Positions 11,501 to 26,176 of a stretch of 64,000 nt of DNA are shown in pieces; positions within the stretch are counted from its first letter, which is position 1; each line of letters opens with the position of its first letter. The notes under the pieces were generated by a model. It ran no database searches and was not told the origin of the DNA. It saw only the letters and a list, made by a program, of their open reading frames with translations. The stretch is from Ceraceosorus guamensis. Its lineage: Eukaryota > Basidiomycota > Exobasidiomycetes > Ceraceosorales > Ceraceosoraceae. Both the position numbers and the translations under genes were made by a program. The DNA lies in NCBI RefSeq assembly GCF_003144195.1, contig NW_020290075.1, positions 1-64,000 of the forward strand, read 5' to 3'.

Positions 11501-12364
11501 AAGATTGAAGTCGTTTTCAAAATCGTCAAAGTCGGCCGGAACCGCGATAGGCTTGGCGTCGAGGCGCTGCTGCGTCTCTCCTTGGAGCGCATGATCACCA
11601 AATGCCTTTGACGAATGACGTGGAGGCGAGAGCAGCGATGATGCCGCCGAGGATGAGGCGGAGCCCGGAAATCTGCCATGGCTCGAGTGCAAATCACCGC
11701 CGACCGAGCGCGGGAGGAAGCTGCTGCTGTTGCTTGTGGCATCGCTGGTCTCGCCGCCGCTGCGGGCATCAAAGTCTGCATCGCCACTGACAGCAGAGGT
11801 GGACGTCTTGCGCAGCCTGGGTTGGGATGGCAGCAAGTCTGGCAACTCCAGATCATCTTCCCAATCGCCTCCTCCGGCTGCATCCATGCGAAGAACGCGT
11901 CCGCAGCCGCTGCGCGAGCCAATGCCGCGCAAGTGGGTCACGCTGCCGGCGTAGGTGATGGGACTTGCAGCACTTCGGATGCCGCTCGACCGAGAAGCCG
12001 CACTGGCAGCGGCAAGCTGAGCAAGAGTGTTGCCAGCGAGGGCGGAGAGCTTGATGGTGTCGGTTTGGTCATCATCCGCGTCGCTAAGTTGGGCAACGTC
12101 CGGCCCCTTTTCGCTGGTGGACGCACTCGCAGGTAAATCCCAATTCTCCTCTTCATCGTCGTCTGCGTGCGAGCCTGACGCGACGTCCTTGCTGAGATTG
12201 CCAGAAGCAGCGAGGGACTCGCCTGATCGGTGAGAGACGACGCTCCGAGTCAAGGCGCTCGGACCGAAGGAGCTGGGACCGCTAAAGTCGGACAAGTCAA
12301 AGTCCTCGTCGTCCCATCGTTCTTGCTGGGCACCGCCAAGGGCGCCTTGCGTAGCTTTTTGCAT
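8516..12364 (-). CDS. byr4: Byr4/Bfa1-like septation regulator (GAP scaffold for Spg1/Tem1)
   Basis: Single-exon protein of 1282 residues. Byr4 with Cdc16 forms the GTPase-activating complex that holds back the septation initiation network (mitotic exit network in budding yeast) at the spindle pole. Seen: an N-terminal acidic motif RWDDEDFDLSDF (residues about 16-27), a second related acidic aromatic stretch DWEDDLELPD near residue 165, long Ser/Pro-rich disorder to about residue 850, then the family's conserved blocks IGNMRWNSVKRCW (about 945-970) and VVGSMVFDAQSMKWV followed by EPDPFADLEDD (about 1040-1075), and a charged C-terminal region around TYVHTELWRESIDAEKRHR. It is longer than the yeast proteins, mostly through the disordered centre. 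ATG at 12364 is the first in frame; an upstream leader has no splice evidence. Confidence 0.85.
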   Translation of the reverse strand: MQKATQGALGGAQQERWDDEDFDLSDFSGPSSFGPSALTRSVVSHRSGESLAASGNLSKDVASGSHADDDEEENWDLPASASTSEKGPDVAQLSDADDDQTDTIKLSALAGNTLAQLAAASAASRSSGIRSAASPITYAGSVTHLRGIGSRSGCGRVLRMDAAGGGDWEDDLELPDLLPSQPRLRKTSTSAVSGDADFDARSGGETSDATSNSSSFLPRSVGGDLHSSHGRFPGSASSSAASSLLSPPRHSSKAFGDHALQGETQQRLDAKPIAVPADFDDFENDFNLSPQLDRLHLSPALTKPDGNVSTQKASDLWDDHPHSMSVGSSAKSEQTDYPSSQRSPTQKLGSEGPSAKVTPDSDADDEGEDLLEGLEVPAGLFDTDTAAQRQGKQRQSLETAVSANERLRAVLHARERGPSASASGVFGPPSPFSPTESERDFASGLVISDDMDLSSGRLHAKSLSYGTRMVQRLPSGTRGVVYVPAAPHRSESEPRPSSSAAARRVAASRHSSDHAGGAVPQVQALPRISALPPALPSHVGRSTLSTSKSSPPRASSAYSHATGKGPSQTVLRPWNLSLAPKKSAVELRGAPGSASARPSTHGLRPPPAALNLMSRNVGEFGPKRSSQLSQKRSLPHMRHQSRTQSADSSSSTRSNHERSPGFPPPAISSRSAAPTEPPALATAALSTRSDSLPPARPSTPSYFLPTKASASRFAASTSAPRPRQGTSGISLAGSSTSQGSLPTSEAPSPWAAAVTLAHRSPGNVAYGSSSSAPAPLREASPKRSSKVRMLRRPARLRAYTGDELDAFDDLPTNPEDENRYLRPRALGPAGPHSGDFTANLGLPDPVAAARPRRISSASNTSSGGARDATLKAKTTADLISDLARQWSEKQPSAARQRHSIPHQGGIVMGGPNAPLNHERPLGARATRRRSRTSQSPTLIRNLGGASWSPRVIGNMRWNSVKRCWEGNENMLRDFENALSSSTRPALITQMPASYQTAGAGASRLCSPTIASPSYRSAHAIAAASTSGLLPGHGHAKATNKDCPQVVGSMVFDAQSMKWVPADGVEEPDPFADLEDDSIEDLDLVSEPGTADVAIKLAGISPALPRHVVEEAMGGQLGARNPGSSSSEAGVARRMRSSDLLLPLTDTLSQTGVHEAIQRARAVSASRATQRSRKETYSNIARAIQRGDSCPPKDMQTYVHTELWRESIDAEKRHRAEVRCFYPSASAPVSTLSSTNTRGGTSRGVVGRSAAQSARTNKEDLYLLQRLARQANAPNAPASQTRS

Positions 12365-13550
12365 TCCTGCCGGCGTGGAGAAGGCACAGAGCCTTCAGAA
12401 GATCCCGTCCGCTAGGCTGAGAAGGGGAGTGTCCACGAGCGCGTGCGCAATTTACGGCAGTGGAGCTGCTCAAGTCCCAGCCATGCTGGCGGGCAGCATT
12501 TGACGTGTAGCCAGAGGACGTTGAGGCTGGAAGGAGGTAGTGTCAGTGGATACTTCTGTGAGTGAACCACCACGATAAGCGGCAAGCGTCAACCAAAAGT
12601 CGCGAAGGCTAAGCAGCAAGGTTCTGCATTTGCGTACCTGCCTGTCAAATTGAGGCACAACGAGGCCTCCGGTCGACGATGCACGTTGTGTGTTCTGCCT
12701 TGCAAGGTGAGTGCAAAGCAGCGATACAGCTTGCAGACGCCGGTCTGTGCTGCGGATGGAGGTGTCGCTGGACGATGCGGTGTGCGATCAAGGATGACGC
12801 GAATCGTGTCGCGTACGCCCGCGCCCCTTTGCTTGATCGGCTGGGTCGCAACTATACTTCAAGGAGTCGCAGCACAATCTTTGCTGCTGGTTATGGTCAT
12901 CTATACTCTTCGTCTCTGCAAGAGAGAAGGCCGGAGAAGGAGTATGTACGATGTCGCGGACGAGATGCGTGAGAATAAAGTCAGACGGCACAAAGCCATG
13001 CGATGCAGAAAGCCGGACTACGGTGGATGGATGGATTTGATGGGATGGGATGGGATGAATGGAATCTTGACGCGTGACCCATCCGCGACTGTGACTGCGA
13101 CTCGATCATGGCGCGCGATGGATGTGCTGATTCCCCCCGCCCCGCACGCGCCCTGCAGCATATGCGCCCACCCAAATCCTCCGCCCCTCGACTCTCGACT
13201 GCGACGACCTGCCGCTTCCAAACGCCCGCACAGGCACGCACGCAGTCACGAGTCAGAGTCGCTCCATACCACCCTCTTCCCACGCACGCAGCGCCACGCC
13301 CTCTGTAACGCGACAGTATCACGTGACTTACCCATCGCGCACCGCTTTCATGCTGAACCAAACGAGGCTTCTTTTGACTCCGTCGTGACTAATACACAAC
13401 AAGCTTGCATGTGATGATTCAAGTGGTCAGGCTTTGCAGAGCCTCGAGTCGATGCGTCGTCATGATCCAAACGTAAATTGGTCTATCATGGAAAGGGATT
13501 CGGATTCCTACGAAAGAGACACTGAGCTGAACACCTTTCTGACCACCAAT
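12365..13550. promoter_or_regulatory. Upstream region of byr4 / 3' side of UMP kinase
   Basis: Spacer between byr4 and the UMP kinase, both on the minus strand. It contains a TATCACGTGACTT E-box at 13318-13330, a GATGGGATGGGATGGGATG pentamer run at 13037-13055, and several GAGTCA/TGACTC-like words. A 254-residue frame at 12650-13414 has no protein-like features. Confidence 0.45.
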
Positions 13551-17788
<4,238 letters not shown>

Positions 17789-18273
17789 GCTCTTCTGTCA
17801 AATCTCCAGCCTTTGCGAATCGCCTGCCCGTGTTCCGTTCGAGCTGTAATTTCCCATTGTGTATCATAGCAACATCCACACGCTACAATCTATGCGGTTC
17901 TTCGGGAGTGATTGCTCAGCTACTGGTGATGACTTTATTGTGACGGTCCCAGCCGTCGTCAAAATACATGTCTGGCTGGGAAAGCCGTGCAGTAGCTGAT
18001 CATATCTTAGGTGGAGCCGTGTGACGACACGAAGCTTTCACCTGCTGGACATATCACTTCAGCAGACCGAAAGTGGGAGTAATCAATGCTGCTCATCACT
18101 GCCATTCCGGTCTTGGGCGAGAACCAGACAAAGTATTGCCTGAAAGACGAGAAGGATCACCAACTAAGATGAAAGATTGCGTGATCAAGACACAGAAGCA
18201 CCAGCTCAGAATGAAAGAGTGCCGATCAAATCCAAAATTGTTGCGACGTTGATTGAAAAATCGACAATTTAAG
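17789..18273. other. Spacer at the left edge of the accessory block
   Basis: Carries the ESA1 3' region, then base composition visibly shifts to more A and T. Loosely repeated words such as AAGATGAAAGAT and GATCAAGA occur at 18140-18290. No gene recognised. Confidence 0.4.
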
Positions 18274-18820
18274 ATGAAGGATCAACTTATCAAGGCCACA
18301 GATGAGCTGAGAGAGCATTTGAAGCGCTTGAGCAAGATCTGCAGTGCTAGTGATGGTGAGCAAGGCAGCGCATCATCCAACATGTGTGTCTTGAGCATAA
18401 TGTGGTGCAAGAGCTTCGTCTTTTGTTGCGCGTCTGCTGAGCATTCACGACCCTGGCAAGACAGAGTCGGAAGTAAGCAGTGGTTGCAAAGACTCTGAGC
18501 CAGGCACAGCCAGTATTGTTGCCACAGGAACAGGGAGAAGAGGCCAAGCAAGGGAAGAGTCAAGCAATAAGGAAAGAGAGAACGCTCAGTCAAAGGGCTG
18601 TCTTGCCAACTCGAGCCCCAGTCTGGCCAGTAGAGTGCCTTGGGGAAAAGGACCTCTTTTTCTGGGTGATCTATCTTTCGACGACAACTCAGAGGAGGAA
18701 GAGATGTCTCTGCAACCGGATGGAGAGTCCAGCAACAGGCACAATGTCGACTGGTCCAGCACGCCCCCTGCCAGCACGCTCCCTGCCAGCACAGCCCAGA
18801 CTCGCGCAGCAGAGGACTGA
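18274..18820 (+). CDS. Candidate two-exon gene, unknown function
   Basis: Not recognised. Exons 18274-18355 and 18465-18820 join in phase (donor GTGAGC, acceptor GACAG) to give about 145 residues. The first exon encodes a basic amphipathic stretch (QLIKATDELREHLKRLSK); the second is Ser/Glu/Asn rich with an acidic patch DDNSEEEEM and ends with a tandem STPPASTLPAST motif that recurs in DNA form at 20891-20940. Nothing in the frame is interrupted, but the neighbouring frames to the right are decayed, so this may be the surviving 5' part of a longer gene. Composition is like the rest of the accessory block. Confidence 0.3.
18757..18795. repeat. CAGCACGCTCCCTGC minisatellite, copy set 1
   Basis: Three imperfect 15-base units (CAGCACGCCCCCTGC, then CAGCACGCTCCCTGC, then CAGCACAGCCC) at the end of the candidate gene. 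The same unit occurs at 20891-20940, about 2.1 kb away. Confidence 0.75.
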
Positions 18821-18987
18821 GGCCAAGTTGGTGGAAGTCATTGCAATCGCTGGGATTCTGGAGGCTGGCAACCTTATGGTTTAAGCAATGGATTTGGTGA
18901 GTAGTGATGGTGAATGTAGGGGCTGCATACATGCAAGAGAATCATGCCTCACCGTTGTCCTTATCTCTCAATGCGTAATCAAGCATC

Positions 18988-20679
18988 TTGGCATGGCAAC
19001 AGTCGGACAAAGAGCAGGACTGTGAGTGTCTGCTGATCGCCTTGGCAGGACCGTTGTCCCTGAACTCAGCCAGGGGTGGTCTGCACGTCCAATTCAACCC
19101 TGCTCCTCAACACCACAAGGCAGTCTTGCTGCTCTTGGATGGAGCTGGCATGCAAGGTGGATGTCCTGCTGCTGTGGGCAAAGTGAATGCAGGCATTGCC
19201 AATCTCATCCGACAGAACCATGCCCATCTCTGCCACTTGGATTGCTTGACACCAGATGCTCCTGCAGCACTGCAGAGGGTGATCAACATGGCCAGTTGCA
19301 GCAGCATCAAATCAGTCATTGTCATGAAGGACATCACTGCCGAGGATCTGCGCAGCCAGCACAGTGACGACTATGGGCTCTTTGGCCTTGGTTGCAGGCA
19401 GGGTCCAGCAACATTCCAGCGGCTACTTGCTCTGATGGACTATAGCCATGACAACACGGTGTAAAACGGAATAGATCAACAGAGAGCAACCCCAGCCTAT
19501 GCTCAACGTCATGTGATTGACTTTTGGCCCCATGGGCCCAATCATGGCTTAATCTTGCTTCACACCTTCATGTGTGCTTGCTTGTTGGTCACTTTTGATG
19601 CGCCCATTGTCCGATTCACCTCGACCTCCGTCATTTGGATCATGTGCAACTGCATCAACAAGATTCTTTGTGATGTTGCGCAAGAAGTTGGCCCTCATCT
19701 CTTGGCAGATGTGCGCACTGGCATTTGATCTATAGCTGATCTAGGCACGGCCATCTTTGACCGGGGACACCAGAGCAACATACGTTGGCAACAGGAAGCA
19801 GGACGGTCTCAGCGCTTCATGGTGGATCTCTGCAGAACCACCTGCTTGTCTTCAATCATGCTGAGGAGCAGTGAAGATGTACTTGTTAAGTATCACTTCT
19901 TGGCCGTCCTCACTGCCCATGAAGGAGTCCTCAAGTACTTGCCAGACTACAATAAGGACTGGAACTTGCTCATGTACCTTTCCAATGCTGTGTTTTGTGC
20001 TGCTGAAGAGCTCCAAGACCGGCAGCTTCTCGAGGGTCTTGTCAGGGAGTCTGGAGTTGCCGCTTTCATCTCACAGACCTGCAATTGCCTCAAGAAGTTA
20101 TTTCTGGTCCAAGGGTTCATCTTTTGGCAGGCGCAAGACAAGGAGACTGACAACAGCAATGATAGCAACAATAATGACAATCACCCTGGCGCTCCCGATG
20201 ACGAGCACCATGCTCATCACGTGGATGACCTCAATGACCCTGAGGAGCCAGAGGTGACGAGGGTGTGCAAAGATGGTGCTTTTGTGTCCCTGCCAGTGGG
20301 ACCATCGGACTACCTTTGCAAGCCCAAAGACCAGCGTGGCTAAGCTTTGTCACTGTCGTCTGCTGATTTGGAAGAGGACAACACCGCTGAAGAGGACAGT
20401 GAAGTTGAGGGCGACGAGGATTATGTTGATCCCACCAACAAGTTCAGCTCTCTTCCGACACCCAAGGATGGGAGCAATCTCAAGCGCCAATGTGCTGCGC
20501 CAGTTGTGGAGGAAGACGAAGCTGGCTCTCTTTCAGACCTATCAGACATACCGCCGGCTTCATCACCGGGCCATGGCCATTGCGTCGTCAACATTTGCGC
20601 TTTGCCTCACCCCTTGAGAGCAAAACAAGAGCCAGCTTCGATCCGGCAGCATTGTCATCCTGTCCATCTGCTCCAGTAG
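18988..20679 (+). pseudogene. Decayed protein-coding remains, family unknown
   Basis: Several protein-like stretches on the plus strand: one around 19045-19464 (with LLLLDGAGMQGG and GLFGLGCRQGPATF), one around 19513-19730, one at 19819-20343 (helical, with LLMYLSNAVFCAAEELQDR, then a long Asp/Asn/His run) and one to 20679 (acidic, Glu/Asp rich). Codon texture and the long conserved-looking hydrophobic pattern say these once coded. The whole is broken by a few interruptions, or is spliced in a way I cannot see. No transposase, reverse transcriptase or capsid motif was recognised, so I do not assign a family. Confidence 0.35.
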
Positions 20680-20890
20680 CTTCACCTCAGCCTTCTACCT
20701 TTGCGGTGGTATTGTCTCCGTCCTCCTCTGCTCCCTGAGACAGTCACTCGCTCACTGGAGTGGCTGCGTCCTTGCGCGTGCCAACCCGTTGTCTCTCCCT
20801 TTCGACGTCAGCACCAGGCGCGCTGTCCTCTGCTTGTCTGCTACGGTCCCAGGATTGGCGTCAGGCCCATCTGTTGCCCCAGTCGGACCG

Positions 20891-20940
20891 CTCCCTGTCA
20901 GCACGCTCCCTGCCAGCACGCTCCCTGTCCCCGCCAGCCC
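20891..20940. repeat. CAGCACGCTCCCTGC minisatellite, copy set 2
   Basis: Units GTCAGCACGCTCCCT, GCCAGCACGCTCCCT and GTCCCCGCCAGCCC match the array at 18757-18795. In one frame both encode STLPAST. Confidence 0.75.
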
Positions 20941-21146
20941 ATGGCCAATCAGCTACTCGCAGCAAGGACCTAAAGATGTCAACATTGCTGAAATCATTGA
21001 GAAATGTTTTGGCTCTGGTCACAACATCATCTTTGGAGTTTCCAAAGCTCGAGGTGCTGCTGTGAGTAACGTGGCAAAGCAGAGATCTGCTTGGGCTATG
21101 CTGTTTGACAGCACAGAGCAGATTAGGTGCAGGCGTGCCAAAAAAG

Positions 21147-21319
21147 GTGCAAGAGACAAGATCTTGCCGATGTAGGTGGAGCGCAATGAAAGTGTTGAGA
21201 CAAGTTCATGTCCCAAGGCAAGCGCAAGAAACAAGATCTTGCTGGTGTAGGTGGAATGAGATGAATGTGCCAAGGCAAGCTCATGTCCCGAGGCAAGCTC
21301 AAGAGACAAGATACACAAG
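21147..21319. repeat. 75-base tandem repeat, 2.3 copies
   Basis: Units 21147-21221, 21222-21296 and a partial 21297-21319, sharing CAAGARACAAGATCTTG and CATGTCCCRAGGCAA. The period is a multiple of three and stays open in at least one frame on each strand, so the repeat probably arose in coding DNA. Confidence 0.85.
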
Positions 21320-21494
21320 CATCTCTAGTTTGATACCTACCTCTGCTTCAACCTTCCCGCAAGCGCGGCGCTTAGCTTGTGATGAGAGTGTCATTCACAG
21401 TTTCCACATTCAGTTGCTTGATCTGAAGGCGCTGGCGCTGCAGATGGCTCTTGTCAATTTTTACCAGGCGCAAAGCTCTAGTTGTAAAGCTTGA

Positions 21495-22359
21495 AGTCTA
21501 GTCTTGAAAGGGCCTGGCCGTTGATCATGGAGCCATTCTACAACTCTGTCGAGCCGGGTGTCACTCAGGCAAAGACATTTTAACGTCTGATCGATGTGAC
21601 ATTTCGAAGTGGGCGCACTCTACAATCTTCAGCTGAAACAAGAGCAATTCAAGAACATGGAAGCATTGGATCTTTTGAGTCGTGGTAAAGTCAAAGTCAA
21701 GCGTCCCTGATGATGTTTCTTCTTTCGTCGCTCAGAACTCACCTTTGCACCTCTCTGGGCGCAACGGTCCTATCGCTGAGTTGTGACGTTTCTTCAATGT
21801 TGTCTTCAGTGTTGAACTACGTTCCCGTCTTCTCGATCTATCACGCACCCAAGTCCCACAAAATTTGCGCAGACAACAGAGAGCCTTCTCAAATCTTAAA
21901 ACTACCCAGCGCTCCTGTCCTGTACAGTCAACAAGCGTGAACCAGTGTCTGCAGCTAAAAATCGAGAGAGTGCCAAGATAGACCAGATGATTCCCACGCA
22001 AAAAGGACGAGGGATTCGGACGAGGTCAGTGTGCTACCCGGGCAGACAATCGAGCTAGCTTCGGCTTGTGACCGTGGAACTTTCTCTACTTTGTTCGACC
22101 CCAGGCGAGGTCGCCATTAGCCTTTAGGTCTTAGGAGCGACAAAGCTGGTGGTCGTTTCAGAGTGGCGCGTAGGATTTGAAGGACCTTCTTCTAGGTTGC
22201 ATCCAACATCCCAGCTTCCAATCAACAACCACGACAAACTGAGCTCAGGCGCCTCGAGCTCCCTGTGTCTCAGGCAAGGGAAAGGCATTGGCTCTACACA
22301 AAGGTTGCAGCTGTTGTTGACACTCACCAAAAGATCCTCAAAGAGCGCTGCCTGCAGAA
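21495..22359. other. Accessory block spacer
   Basis: No gene recognised. Short open frames on both strands (for example 21710-21940 plus and 21732-22001 minus) overlap each other and show no motif. The right end, 22260-22359, may belong to the coding remains that follow. Confidence 0.35.
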
Positions 22360-23522
22360 GTGTCGCGGCTTGTCCGCAAGGCTGGGCTGGATATCAAGAC
22401 GCACCCAACATTTGCCACCACCGGTCGGCGACTAGTGCGGGCTTTCTTGGCAAAGAGCAGCATCGATCTGCTCAATGCCGTGCCCATCGTCTTGATCATC
22501 GGCAGCGCTGCCTTGGTCACCGTGCCTTCTCTGGAGATACCGCACACTTCTCTTGATGACATTGATGACAGTGACAATGACAACCCCAACGAGCACCCAA
22601 TGATTGCGCACCAGCGCAACAGCATTGCAAGAATGTTTGCCGTTGCTGCCCACCTCGCAGTGAATTCCAGCCCCTCTCTCATCCGCCCCCTTCTGGACTG
22701 CTGGCCGACTGCATCCACCCTTACCAGCATCAGCGTGTCCTGCCCCGTTGTTCACAAGTCAAAAAAGACCTTTGCGCTGCTCTTTGGGCGCAATGACGTC
22801 GTCTTGCGGATGCCCCTCACCGCTGGCGCCATCACCTCTTCCCTGCAGCACGTCTACTTGACTCTTGGTCTCAAGTCTGACAAAAAGTACCTCTCAGGGA
22901 CTGGGCCCGTGCCCCTTGCCGACAACCACAAGCGGAGCTCTGACCAGATGAGCCGGAGGGCAGTCGTCGGAGCACCAGCGCAGTGATGCTGCTGTAGACT
23001 GACCCAGCCTCATCACCCGCCTTGAGAGTCTAGAGCTTGTTTTGCATGGCAGCTTTGATGGCCATGCTAGCATTGCCAATGACATCTTTCTCCAAGCTTT
23101 CACCGGCTCATTGGCAACTAAGAGGCACAAGCGCATGCAGGCCATCACAGCAGGCAAGGCGAGCACACAGGAATGGTCAGCAATTGTTTGTCAAACAGAT
23201 TGTTGACAAGAGAGAGTTAAAGCCAAGCATGCGCAACGCTCTCAGGCGACGAGCCTTTGTCGGAAGTCAGAAGAGCGCTCTAGACATCAGGCTGATGTTG
23301 CATGACAAGTCCGTTGGTGAGGCTGGTGCTATTACTGTGGAGGAGGCAGGACAGCAGCACGCGCGGATTATGCACTCGCCTTTGTTTGGAAAGCCTCCCC
23401 TCGGCCACACTTGCAACATTGGTGTCGTGATTCGCTTCGAGTGGCACTCCGAACAGCTCGAGCAGGTCCTCCTAAGGCGTCGGGGGAGCTGGCATCAGAA
23501 GCATCTGAAAGCGCCAAAGTAA
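22360..23522 (+). pseudogene. Decayed protein-coding remains, family unknown
   Basis: A long hydrophobic-patterned frame at 22360-22986 (with RLVRAFLAKSSIDLLNAV, an acidic DDIDDSDNDNPNE linker and LTLGLKSDKKYL) and a second at 23037-23522 (with DKRELKPSMRNALRRRAF and CNIGVVIRFEWHSEQLEQVL). They look like parts of one former gene with a few breaks. The right part overlaps the minus-strand candidate gene that ends at 23368. No known domain recognised. Confidence 0.35.
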
Positions 23523-25063
23523 TAAGAAGGCCTCTGATGTCAGAGCTCTGCTCTTTGACGAGCTTGAGCACAGTCAAAAGCTCATGGCTAGAGCTGTTCT
23601 TGTATTGCAGGCTGTCTTGATGTTTGTTGTCCAGATCCTTGCTGATCTTCTTGACATCGGTGCCAGCAGTTTTAAGCTGCTGAACAACAACGTCAATCTG
23701 AGACAGGATAATGAAAGCGTTGCTGACGCGTCGGAGGCAAGGACAGCAGGTTGATCAGGTGTGTTGTTGACAAGATTGGGACTCCCCATGAGCTTGCTGT
23801 GATGCATCTCAATCAGGAGCTCTGTCCATGGCGCACTGCTCATCTCATGATCAATGATGCTAAGGTTGTGATGCAGAATGCCAATAGAGGTAGCATTGCC
23901 AGTACTGACAGCAAGTCTGTAGTACGCGCAGATAGATGCGCACTGGAGTGATTGTCCAAGATCAGACAGCGTCTGCTCAAAAGCCCAATAGCAATCAACA
24001 AGGTGCTTGATGTGCCCACAGATGATGTCAAGGCACATGCTGGGCTTGAAGGTGCCTTGGCCGCCAAATATGAGCATGTAAGCCTGTGCACCCCAGCCAG
24101 AGTGGGCAACGGTGCCTCTTGTATTGCAATGTCCGTAGATAAAATAGTCAGCACGCTCCCAATCACCTCTTTTCCCAACAGTACATGATCGTACAGCTCT
24201 CCCAGAGACTCAAAGAGTGGGCCCTCTTCTCCCATCTCCTCCATCAGCTTGGTGAGAAAGGCCTGCTCCTTGTTCACCAGCTTTCTGCGCTCCAACTTTC
24301 CTCCATCTTTCATACACGCTTTGTATTGCTTGGCTGCTTCCTCCAAAAAGACATCAATGAGGTCTTTCTTGCCACGCTGGCTTGCAATCTTTGCACAGCG
24401 CAGCAGCTTGTTTGTGGGCTCCTCCTTGCGCACCCTTTTGCTGGGCGAGGAGGAAGTGAGGGCCATGGAGGAGCGCTTAAATGTCGGCGACCTCGAGATT
24501 CTCTGCAGCTTGCTGTCCGACACATCATCCTCTTCCTCCTGGCCTTCTGCACCTGCACTGTCTTCCTCTGCAATTTTCTGAGCCTGCTTGACCCAAAACA
24601 TCTGGCTATTGTCGGTGCTGCAGAGTGATCACTTGCATGAGTGCATATATGCGCCTCCTGCACAGCATTGAACTCACTTGATGACAAGTCCCACCTGGTG
24701 AGAAGCACTTGCTGCCAGCTCCGTCTCGTAGGGCACGCTCTTCTTATCCACCTTGATGCTGGTGTAACACTTTACCCCAGCCCAAGATTCTTCACTCAGG
24801 GAGCACAAGAACAGATACCTGGGCTTATCCTTGCAAATGATGGATCTTCTGCATAAGCTGCAAGTCAATGCTCCCAAGGCGGTGAAAGCGGCAGCAGAGA
24901 AGACCAATTGGGCATGGTGCAGGGCTATTGCTGTTGGACAGCAGTCATTGTTGTGGCGCTGCACGTCCACAGGCTCCAACTGTGGCTTGCTGATGATCAT
25001 TGAAAGTCTTGTAAATTTGGTTGTCTGCTTGGGTGTTGGAGGCAGTTCTGGCGTAGCTGCGGT
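23368..25063 (-). CDS. Candidate four-exon gene, unknown; Cys motif, NLS and coiled coil
   Basis: Unlike its neighbours this frame can be read without interruption: exons 25063-24678, 24617-24185, 24083-23772 and 23697-23368 close in phase to about 486 residues, the 5' end being unresolved (the first exon starts at a CTCTAG acceptor). Seen: CSLCRRSIICKDKPRYLFLC, a CxxC-type cysteine cluster; acidic GQEEEDDVSDSK; a basic SPSKRVRKE nuclear-localisation-like motif; a charged helical segment to about residue 270; and a C-terminal coiled coil (VVVQQLKTAGTDVKKISKDL and on) ending CCKCGRGEAF. Donors of introns two and three (GTACTG, GTCAAC) are weak, so those joins are uncertain. Possibly a lineage-specific nuclear protein or an element-encoded one; function unknown. 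Confidence 0.4.
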
Positions 25064-26176
25064 CTAGAGTTGTGGAAGTTGACTTGAAGGGCGCAGTAAA
25101 ACTCTTGCAAAATACAAGGCTGAGGTGATGTTATGATTGATACAAGGCTGCATCAAGAACATGCCTGCATCCAGTGTCAGCACAAGCGGGTGCTGAAGAC
25201 GATGATTGGCTCATAGATCTCTTCCACGATGCCTACATGTCCAACACTTACAATCGCGACAACCTCACCAATTAGAGTGAGGAAGACAAGACCCTTATCC
25301 AGCAAAAGAGAGTCCAGACAGACAAGGAGTTCACAGAGGTGGCAGTCGGCTGGCGCTTGCATGCGCTGACATACCTTTACATTGCAGTCAATAAATATTG
25401 CCACCATTTCCCGAGCGTTGTCACCTCTGAGCATATTGCTTGCTTCAACATGCGGCTTTTGAAGCAAGTCTTTTGGCTTGCGAGGGTGAATCACTAGTTC
25501 AAAACGCTTGTCAGCCGTGACTGAGACGGTTTGTGGCATCCAGGTCCAACGCTTCAGCCTTGGAGGAGACTGAGCAAGATTGAGGCACCAATCAAGTCGT
25601 AAAGGTTGGAGGTATGCTCTTGCCTAAGCCCAAGCAGAGAAGTCAGCGCGCGACTTGTGTTGTCTTCAAATGTTTGTACACGACGCGGACAGCCTGGGTA
25701 CTAAGACGGACAAAATGGACTTGGGTTTAAGTGGTAAAATTTCTTTTTGGCTTTCTTCGGAGCCTGCCCAAGGTCAGCTGGGCTGAGTGGGCCACCATTT
25801 TGTTCCAAAGGTAGGCTGTAGGAGCATTTGACCTTGTTCGACAGGATGTTTGCACACGAGCAAGGCCTATGACAACATTCACATTTCACCCCTGTCATAC
25901 CAACTGCTGGTCAGGGACGACCAGGATCGGAGGACGCAGAGGCAGCCGGTGTTCCTTCTTTTGATAGATGCGCAAGATGCTAGCAAGTTCGCAAGGCAAA
26001 GCAGAACGTCGCAAGTGATTCTCATTGCAAATGAAAAGCCTGGCAGTCGGACCTGCGCTGGAAAGACACTACTCCATGATTGCGAGCACACAGAGAGCAT
26101 GGTGAGCCCAGCTCACATCACATATGCGCGAGAGAGGTGCCACGAAAGCCGTCAGAAACAGCGAAAAGCTCAAACA
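25064..26176. other. Accessory block spacer with coding-like remains
   Basis: A plus-strand stretch at about 25195-25495 (around WLIDLFHDAYMSNTYNRDN and LHALTYLYIAVNKYCHHF) looks like former coding sequence but is broken; an overlapping minus-strand frame at 25177-25539 is open. Nothing recognised from 25540 to 26176. Confidence 0.3.

Larger units (their letters stand above)
20789..21494 (+). pseudogene. Coding remains with a 25-residue tandem repeat
   Basis: Protein-like stretch at 20789-21175 (the piece KDVNIAEIIEKCFGSGHNI looks helical and conserved-like), overlapping in another frame with a stretch to 21494 that reads through a DNA tandem repeat as 25-residue units (QETRSCxCRW...). Two frames share the sequence, so the real one is unclear. 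Family unknown. Confidence 0.25.

Noticed and set aside
12650-13414. A 254-residue plus-strand frame
   Set aside because: Low-complexity composition, overlapping minus-strand frames of equal quality, and E-box and pentamer repeats inside it; it is upstream DNA of byr4.
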